Origin: Pseudomonadota bacterium
Lineage (GTDB): Bacteria > Pseudomonadota > Alphaproteobacteria > Sphingomonadales > Sphingomonadaceae
DNA: 9,702 nt
Reading direction: 5' to 3'
Assembly (NCBI GenBank): GCA_023424275.1
Contig: JAFAED010000300.1
Span: forward strand, 1 to 9,702
Under the pieces are notes generated by a model. That model made no database searches, was not told the origin of the DNA, and saw nothing but the letters and a program-made list of their open reading frames with translations. Shown piece by piece: positions 5,510 to 9,702 of the stretch; the stretch's first letter is position 1, and the number at the start of each line of letters is the position of its first letter. The position numbers were made by a program, and so were the translations under genes.

Positions 5510-6604
5510 TCAGCTGTCCAGAAACGCCGCGACCGCGTCGAGGCCATAATCCTCGGTTACAAAGCTCTGCCCGATGCCGCGCGTCAGGATCAGCGGCAGC
5601 TTGCCGCCGCGCACTTTCTTGTCGTGCGCCATATGACCGGCGAGCGTTGCCCCGTCGGTGTTGATGCCCGCGCTGGCGAGGCTGTGCGGCAGGTCGACGC
5701 TGGCAAGATGCGCGCGCACCCGTTCGGCGTCGTCCTGCGTGCAAAGGCCGTTGGCGGCAGAGAATTGATGCGCGAGGACCATGCCCGCAGCGACCGCTTC
5801 GCCATGGAGCAGCCGGTCCGAATAGCCCGTCTCGGCTTCGAGCGCGTGGCCGAAGCTGTGGCCGAGGTTGAGCAGCGCGCGAATATCCTGCGTCTCGCGC
5901 TCGTCGGCAGCGACGATCCGCGCCTTGGCGGCGACGCTGTGCGCGATCGCATGCGCACGCGCGTCGCTGTCGCCCGCGAGCAGCGCCGCGCCATGCGTTT
6001 CGCACCAAGCGAAGAAGTCGGCGTCGTCGATCAGTCCATATTTGACGACTTCAGCATAGCCGGCGCCGAGTTCGCGGCGCGGCAGCGTTGCGAGCGTGGT
6101 CGGGTCGATGACGACGAGCGCGGGCTGATGGAAGGCGCCGATCAGATTCTTGCCCGCGGGCACGTTGATCGCGGTCTTGCCCCCGACGCTGCTGTCGACC
6201 TGCGCAAGCAAGGTCGTCGGCACCTGGATGAAATGGCAGCCGCGTTTCACGATGCTGCACGCGAAGCCGACGAGATCGCCGATCACGCCGCCGCCGAGCG
6301 CGATGACATGATCGCTGCGTTCGACGCCTTCGCCGATCAGCCATTCGGTGAGGCGGGCGAGACCAGCCCAGCTTTTCGTGCTTTCGCCCGGTTCGAGGAT
6401 GAAGGATGAGAAGGAAATGCCTTCGTTGCCGAGCGAGGTCCCGACGCGCCGCAGATAATGGTCGGCGACATGGCTGTCGGTGACGATCATCGTCCGCGGA
6501 CGCTTGAGTAGCGGCGCGACATGGCGGCCGATTTCCTCGAGCAGCCCGTCGCCGATCAGGATCGGGTAGCTGCGGCTGCCAAGGTCGACGGTCAGGCTTT
6601 GCAT
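5510..6604 (-). CDS. aroB: 3-Dehydroquinate synthase
   Basis: Converts 3-deoxy-D-arabino-heptulosonate 7-phosphate to 3-dehydroquinate, the second step of the shikimate pathway, using NAD+ and a divalent metal in the cytoplasm. The protein has 364 residues, the usual length. Visible motifs are [11 protein letters not shown] (104-114, nucleotide binding), [11 protein letters not shown] (137-147), [10 protein letters not shown] with metal ligand E185, GHSFGHALE with H249 and H253, and LLHGEA with H267. E185, H249 and H267 correspond to the known metal ligands, so the enzyme looks intact. The ATG at 6604 starts [15 protein letters not shown], a normal AroB N-terminus, and overlaps the end of aroK by 13 nt; a GGAAG sequence lies 11-15 nt upstream within aroK. 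The frame stays open upstream through aroK, but those residues are an out-of-frame shadow and not a fusion. Confidence 0.97.
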   Translation of the reverse strand: MQSLTVDLGSRSYPILIGDGLLEEIGRHVAPLLKRPRTMIVTDSHVADHYLRRVGTSLGNEGISFSSFILEPGESTKSWAGLARLTEWLIGEGVERSDHVIALGGGVIGDLVGFACSIVKRGCHFIQVPTTLLAQVDSSVGGKTAINVPAGKNLIGAFHQPALVVIDPTTLATLPRRELGAGYAEVVKYGLIDDADFFAWCETHGAALLAGDSDARAHAIAHSVAAKARIVAADERETQDIRALLNLGHSFGHALEAETGYSDRLLHGEAVAAGMVLAHQFSAANGLCTQDDAERVRAHLASVDLPHSLASAGINTDGATLAGHMAHDKKVRGGKLPLILTRGIGQSFVTEDYGLDAVAAFLDS

Positions 6605-7167
6605 GTCGCGAGTGCTTCCATGATTGCGCGCACCGTATAGTCGTGCGGCGTGCTGGCCGAACTGACGCTCAGATGCGCCTCGGCGTAGATGGGATTGCGG
6701 ATCGCCGCGAGTTCGCGGAGCACTTCTCCGGGATCGCGATCTTTCAAGAGGGGGCGGTGGCTGCGACGTCCGACACGTTCGACCAGCGTCTGAATATCGG
6801 CGTCGAGCCAGATGCAAAGGCTGTCCTTGAGGATCAGTGCGCGCGTGTCGTCGTTGATGAAGGCGCCGCCGCCGGTCGCGAGCACCATCGGTTTCCCTGC
6901 GAGCAGGCGCGCGATCACGCGGCGCTCGCCGTCGCGGAAATGCGCCTCGCCAAAGCGTGCGAAAATGTCGGAGATCGTCATGTCGGCGGCGCGCTCGATC
7001 TCGTCGTCGGCGTCGGCGAAACGCATGCCCAGCCGCTGCGCGAGGCGGCGGCCGATCGTCGATTTCCCCGATCCCATCAACCCGACGAGCACGATCGACC
7101 GGTCGCGGATGGACGCGGGGATGGCGCCGATGCGGTTGGGTGCCGGGCTTTTCGGGTTTCGCGACAT
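6592..7167 (-). CDS. aroK: Shikimate kinase
   Basis: Phosphorylates shikimate at the 3-hydroxyl with ATP, the fifth step toward chorismate. The protein has 191 residues with a slightly extended N-terminus (about 20 residues before the fold; the family is usually 170-190). Motifs are the Walker A loop GLMGSGKST (29-37), the shikimate-binding DADDEIE (52-58), [10 protein letters not shown] (72-81) with the substrate arginine at 78, ATGGGA (97-102), and the lid arginine in HRPLL (R138). All key residues are present. The ATG at 7167 begins MSRNPKS; further in-frame sequence upstream lies under the divergent gene and is shadow. It is the first gene of an aroK-aroB unit. Pairing of aroK, aroB and a nearby xerD is a common alphaproteobacterial arrangement. 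Confidence 0.96.
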   Translation of the reverse strand: MSRNPKSPAPNRIGAIPASIRDRSIVLVGLMGSGKSTIGRRLAQRLGMRFADADDEIERAADMTISDIFARFGEAHFRDGERRVIARLLAGKPMVLATGGGAFINDDTRALILKDSLCIWLDADIQTLVERVGRRSHRPLLKDRDPGEVLRELAAIRNPIYAEAHLSVSSASTPHDYTVRAIMEALATCKA

Positions 7168-7177
7168 GATGGGCGCG

Positions 7178-7205
7178 GCTATACCGCCCGAACCGGGCGG
7201 GACAA
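7178..7205 (-). promoter_or_regulatory. Candidate aroK promoter with inverted repeat in the spacer
   Basis: On the minus strand TTGTCC (7205-7200) and TATAGC (7183-7178) sit 16 bp apart, each matching 4 of 6 bases of the sigma-70 -35 and -10 elements. The spacer is almost entirely the inverted repeat CCGCCCG-aac-CGGGCGG (7184-7200, 7-bp arms). Transcription from here would begin only a few bases before the aroK ATG at 7167, giving a nearly leaderless message. The -35 element overlaps the proposed start of the divergent small gene. The hexamers are weak, so this is tentative; the inverted repeat itself is certain. Confidence 0.35.
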
Positions 7206-7414
7206 TGGTTTTCGCCGCTGCGACGAATGGTGGGCATTGGATATTGCGCGCGAAGGGCAGATCGGGAAAAGGCCGCTGGATTGCACGATCGATCGTGCTG
7301 GCGCTGGTGCTGGTGGCTTTCTTTCTGTTCCTGCTGTTCCTGGGCCGGCCGATCGAACCGCGAATGATTGAGGTGGACGTGACCGACAAGATTGCCGAAA
7401 GCACGCCGCGATGA
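7205..7414 (+). CDS. Small single-pass membrane protein, unknown function
   Basis: A predicted protein of 69 residues, not recognised from any named family. A basic N-terminal part ([14 protein letters not shown], 15-28) precedes one strongly hydrophobic segment (about 29-47, [19 protein letters not shown]), then a short polar tail ([16 protein letters not shown]). By the positive-inside rule the N-terminus should be cytoplasmic and the tail periplasmic. The stop overlaps the ATG of the next gene in an ATGA (7411-7414), the same coupling seen elsewhere in this window, which favours a real gene. The start is uncertain: ATG at 7205 is used; ATG at 7166 or 7169 would overlap aroK head-on, and TTG at 7244 would leave 56 residues. 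No clear ribosome site is present. The frame is open further upstream across aroK only as a shadow. Confidence 0.6.
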   Translation: MVFAAATNGGHWILRAKGRSGKGRWIARSIVLALVLVAFFLFLLFLGRPIEPRMIEVDVTDKIAESTPR

Positions 7415-9228
7415 AGATGAAGTCTCTCTCGCTGATGCTCGGCCTGTCGGGCACCGCTCTCGCTGCCGCGCTGGTGCTGCCCGCGCTTGCACAGGAATCG
7501 CTGCTGCCCGAAGGCTTCGGCAATCCCGCCGACACGCCCGCGCCGCGCCCGTCGCCCACACCGGCGCCGTCGAGCGCGCCGGCACCGACGGCCGCCCCGA
7601 AAAACGGCGCGGCACCGCCAGCCGTTGCACCGACGCTGAGCAGCACCACGACGAGCGGTTCCGCCGAAGAGGGCGAAGATGCCGAGGATGGCGAAGAGGT
7701 CGAATCGGGCGGGCTGAAATATGACCTGCCGCCGGGCGCGCGCCGCCTGCTCACGCGCATCGGGCCGCTCACCCCCGAAACGGGCGGGCTGGGTCCCGAC
7801 GCATTCGGGGTGCGCGGCCAATATGCCGCGGCGATCATGCGCAAGACGAACGGGCAGTTCGCTTCGCGCTGGGGCCAGATCCTGCTCCGCCGGTCGCTGG
7901 CGTCGGCGATCGACACGCCCGACACGATCAACGGTGCCGACCTTGCCGCCGAGCGCGCCTCGCTGTTGCTCCGCATGGGCGAATCGACGACCGCGCGCTG
8001 GATCGTCCAGTCGGTCGACTATGATCGCGCGAGCCCGCGCCTCGTCGCGGCGGCGCAGCAGACCTATCTTGCCAATGCCGACCCGGCGGGCATGTGCCCT
8101 TATGTTCCCGCCGGCCTCGCGCATGGCGACGAGCAGGCGTGGCGTCTGTCGGCCGCGATCTGTTCGGGACTGTCGGGCGAGGCGGGACCGGCAGGCTGGG
8201 CGATCGGCCGCGTGCGGTCGAGCGGCAGGATCGCGAATTTCGATATCCTTCTTGCCGAACGCGTGCTCGGCGCGACCGGCAGCGGGCGCCGTTCGACGAC
8301 GATCGAATGGGACAATATCGACCGCCTGACGAGTTGGCGTTTCGGCATGGCAACGGCGACGGGAATCCCGGTGCCGGAACCGCTACGCACGTCGGCACCC
8401 GCCTATATGAAGGGTTGGACGGTGCTCGCGCCGATGACCGACATGGCGAATCGTGTCGCCGCGGCGCCCGAAGCGGCGGCGCGCGGCGTGCTGTCGAGCG
8501 AAGCCTATGTCTCGCTGCTCAGTGCCGCAGCGGGCGAGGAAGAGCCCGCTGCAACGCTTGCCGCGCAGACCGACGAACTCCGTGGGGCCTTCCGCCTTGC
8601 CAGCGGCGCCGATCGCTATGCCGCGATGGAGCGCCTGTGGAACGCGGGGACATCGCCGACGCAGCATTATGCCGCGATGGTCGCGACCGCGCGCGCTGCC
8701 GCCGCGTTGCCCGCCAATACCGAAGTCGGCGGCGATCCCTGGCAGCTTCTGGGGTCGATGCTCGCGGGTGGCTATGATGAAAATGCCATCGCCTGGGTGC
8801 CGACGGTGTCTGTCGGCAGCCGGTCATGGGCCGTGCTCGCGGTGGGTTCACCGCGGCCGCTGACAGGGATGAGCGCGGGCGCGGTCGGGCAGTTCGCGGG
8901 CGACGACGACAGCGCCGACGGCCTGCGGTCGAAATTCCTGCTCGCGGGGCTTGCGGGCCTCGGGCGGATCGATGCCGGGGCCGCGTCGTCGGCGGCGAGC
9001 GATCTCGAGGTCGACCTCGGCAAGCAAACGCGCTGGTCGCGCGCGATCATGGCCGCGGCCGAACGGCGGGAGCCGGGCATGGTCGCCTTGCTCGCGGCGG
9101 CCGGGATGCAGGGCGACTGGTCGAAAGTCCCGCCCTATCACCTCTATTATATCGTGCGTGCGCTGCGCGAAGTGGGTTTGGGATCCGAAGCGCGCATGAT
9201 TGCCGCCGAAGCGCTGGTGCGTGTCTGA
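7411..9228 (+). CDS. Exported protein of unknown function, Ala-rich with probable helical repeats
   Basis: A protein of 605 residues with a classical Sec signal peptide: MKMK, a hydrophobic core (7-24) and a likely signal peptidase I site after A27 (PALA before QES). Next come a Pro/Ala/Ser/Thr-rich linker (about 41-75) and an acidic patch (85-98, [11 protein letters not shown]). From about 105 it is an Ala-rich, mostly helical region with TPR/solenoid-like helix pairs, for example [23 protein letters not shown] (178-200) and [28 protein letters not shown] at the end. The only two cysteines (C229, C251) could form a disulfide in the periplasm. I recognise no catalytic motif or named domain. 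Low-complexity Ala-rich proteins like this sometimes carry misleading automatic names. The ATG at 7411 overlaps the small membrane gene upstream, and the stop lies inside the start of xerD. The long open frames on the opposite strand are shadows. Confidence 0.85.
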   Translation: MKMKSLSLMLGLSGTALAAALVLPALAQESLLPEGFGNPADTPAPRPSPTPAPSSAPAPTAAPKNGAAPPAVAPTLSSTTTSGSAEEGEDAEDGEEVESGGLKYDLPPGARRLLTRIGPLTPETGGLGPDAFGVRGQYAAAIMRKTNGQFASRWGQILLRRSLASAIDTPDTINGADLAAERASLLLRMGESTTARWIVQSVDYDRASPRLVAAAQQTYLANADPAGMCPYVPAGLAHGDEQAWRLSAAICSGLSGEAGPAGWAIGRVRSSGRIANFDILLAERVLGATGSGRRSTTIEWDNIDRLTSWRFGMATATGIPVPEPLRTSAPAYMKGWTVLAPMTDMANRVAAAPEAAARGVLSSEAYVSLLSAAAGEEEPAATLAAQTDELRGAFRLASGADRYAAMERLWNAGTSPTQHYAAMVATARAAAALPANTEVGGDPWQLLGSMLAGGYDENAIAWVPTVSVGSRSWAVLAVGSPRPLTGMSAGAVGQFAGDDDSADGLRSKFLLAGLAGLGRIDAGAASSAASDLEVDLGKQTRWSRAIMAAAERREPGMVALLAAAGMQGDWSKVPPYHLYYIVRALREVGLGSEARMIAAEALVRV

Positions 9229-9702
9229 CGGAATCCTGATCGACCGCTTTCTGGAGATGATGGCGGCCGAGCGCGGGGCGTCGCGCAACACGCTCGCCGC
9301 CTATCGCCGCGATCTGGAACAGGCCTCCGAATGGGTGAGGGGGCCGCTCGGCACGGCCGAAGCGGCCGACGTGCGTAAATTGATGGCAGATTACCAGGCG
9401 CTCGCGGCGAGCAGTGCGGCGCGCAAGCTGTCGGCGCTCAGGCAGTTCTTCGCTTTTCTGCTCGACGAAGGCGAGCGCGCCGACAATCCGGCGCTCGATA
9501 TCGCGCGGCCCGCGACGCGGCGGCCCTTGCCGCGCGTCCTGACGCATTCGGACGTCGAACGCCTGTTCGAACAGGCGGGGGAGGAAGCGGGCGGCGAGGC
9601 GGCGCCGGCGAACGCGATACGGATGCTGTTGCTGCTCGAGCTGCTCTATGGATCGGGTCTGCGCGCGAGCGAGCTTGTATCGCTACCGCGGCGTGCTGTG
9701 GC
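9221..9702 (+). CDS. xerD: Tyrosine recombinase XerD, N-terminal part (3' end outside window)
   Basis: XerD works with XerC at dif to resolve chromosome dimers at the septum. The window holds 160 codons of a protein usually near 300. Seen are the N-terminal core-binding domain (LIDRFLEMMAAERGASRNTL from residue 6, AYRRDLE, LSALRQFFAFLLDEG), the linker with DIARPATRRPLPRVLTHSDVERLF, and the start of the catalytic domain, LLYGSGLRASELVSL. The arginine there is residue 148, the same number as catalytic R148 in E. coli XerD. The remaining catalytic residues lie beyond the window. The start is taken as GTG 9221, which gives a normal N-terminus and an 8-nt overlap with the upstream gene; the ATGs at 9254 and 9257 would cut into the first helix. 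XerC is the main alternative; the RPLPRVL linker and aro neighbourhood favour XerD. Confidence 0.92.
   Translation, partial: MSDGILIDRFLEMMAAERGASRNTLAAYRRDLEQASEWVRGPLGTAEAADVRKLMADYQALAASSAARKLSALRQFFAFLLDEGERADNPALDIARPATRRPLPRVLTHSDVERLFEQAGEEAGGEAAPANAIRMLLLLELLYGSGLRASELVSLPRRAV

Noticed and set aside
5624..6409. 261-codon + strand frame opposite aroB
   Set aside because: AroB motifs on the minus strand are complete, and this antisense translation shows no domain or plausible start context.
5510..7630. 706-codon minus-strand frame suggesting an AroK-AroB fusion or an extended AroB
   Set aside because: Only the last 364 residues are AroB. The upstream part lies in the wrong frame of aroK and of the divergent gene; real AroK is in a different frame with its own stop at 6592.
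6592..8124. 510-codon minus-strand frame extending AroK upstream
   Set aside because: The extension is Arg/Ala-rich shadow opposite the exported protein; a normal shikimate kinase begins at the ATG at 7167.
9221..9702. xerD as part of a phage or integron integrase module
   Set aside because: The N-terminus, R148 numbering and aroK/aroB neighbourhood fit the housekeeping Xer recombinase; no attachment-site repeat, tRNA or phage gene is nearby.
1..9702. Defence island, CRISPR array, toxin-antitoxin pair or other accessory system
   Set aside because: No regularly spaced repeats, nuclease, transposase or toxin-like genes are seen; composition is uniform and most genes are core metabolic or maintenance functions.

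Overview
The window is a high-GC bacterial chromosome segment with compact, overlapping genes. The proteins look alphaproteobacterial and most resemble Sphingomonadales (a Sphingopyxis- or Sphingomonas-like genome). That placement rests on recalled family likeness, the GC-rich third codon positions, the aroB/aroK genes beside xerD, and a dispersed repeat typical of alphaproteobacteria; no database search was run.

Left block (1-3725, + strand): four tightly packed genes. They are the C-terminal 277 residues of the DNA-repair ATPase RadA, the membrane protein CvpA, a small IscU/NifU-like Fe-S scaffold homologue with a degenerate active site, and a Kef-type cation:proton antiporter with a C-terminal nucleotide-binding domain. 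RadA and CvpA are 10 nt apart; the next two junctions are 4-nt ATGA overlaps, so one operon is likely.

Middle block (3722-7167, - strand): a major facilitator transporter is convergent to the antiporter, and their stop codons share the four bases CTAG. Upstream of it lies about 470 bp with no credible gene. This gap holds a G-quadruplex motif, two short tandem repeats with helical-turn spacing, a potentially structured segment, an alphaproteobacterial palindromic repeat and a 14-bp palindrome. Then come aroB (3-dehydroquinate synthase) and aroK (shikimate kinase), overlapping by 13 nt and transcribed aroK to aroB; they supply two steps of the shikimate pathway.

Right block (7205-9702, + strand): divergent from aroK. 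A short single-pass membrane protein overlaps (ATGA) a 605-residue exported protein of unknown function, which overlaps by 8 nt the GTG start of xerD, the chromosome-dimer-resolution recombinase. xerD runs off the window just after its first catalytic arginine. Only 37 bp separate the proposed starts of the two divergent units, and they hold a perfect 7-bp-arm inverted repeat inside a possible aroK promoter.

Most of the window is ordinary housekeeping sequence. The parts most worth a second look are the degenerate Fe-S scaffold, the uncharacterised membrane/exported protein pair coupled to xerD, and the element-rich gap upstream of the transporter. I found no defence system, CRISPR array, prophage, insertion sequence, tRNA or rRNA.
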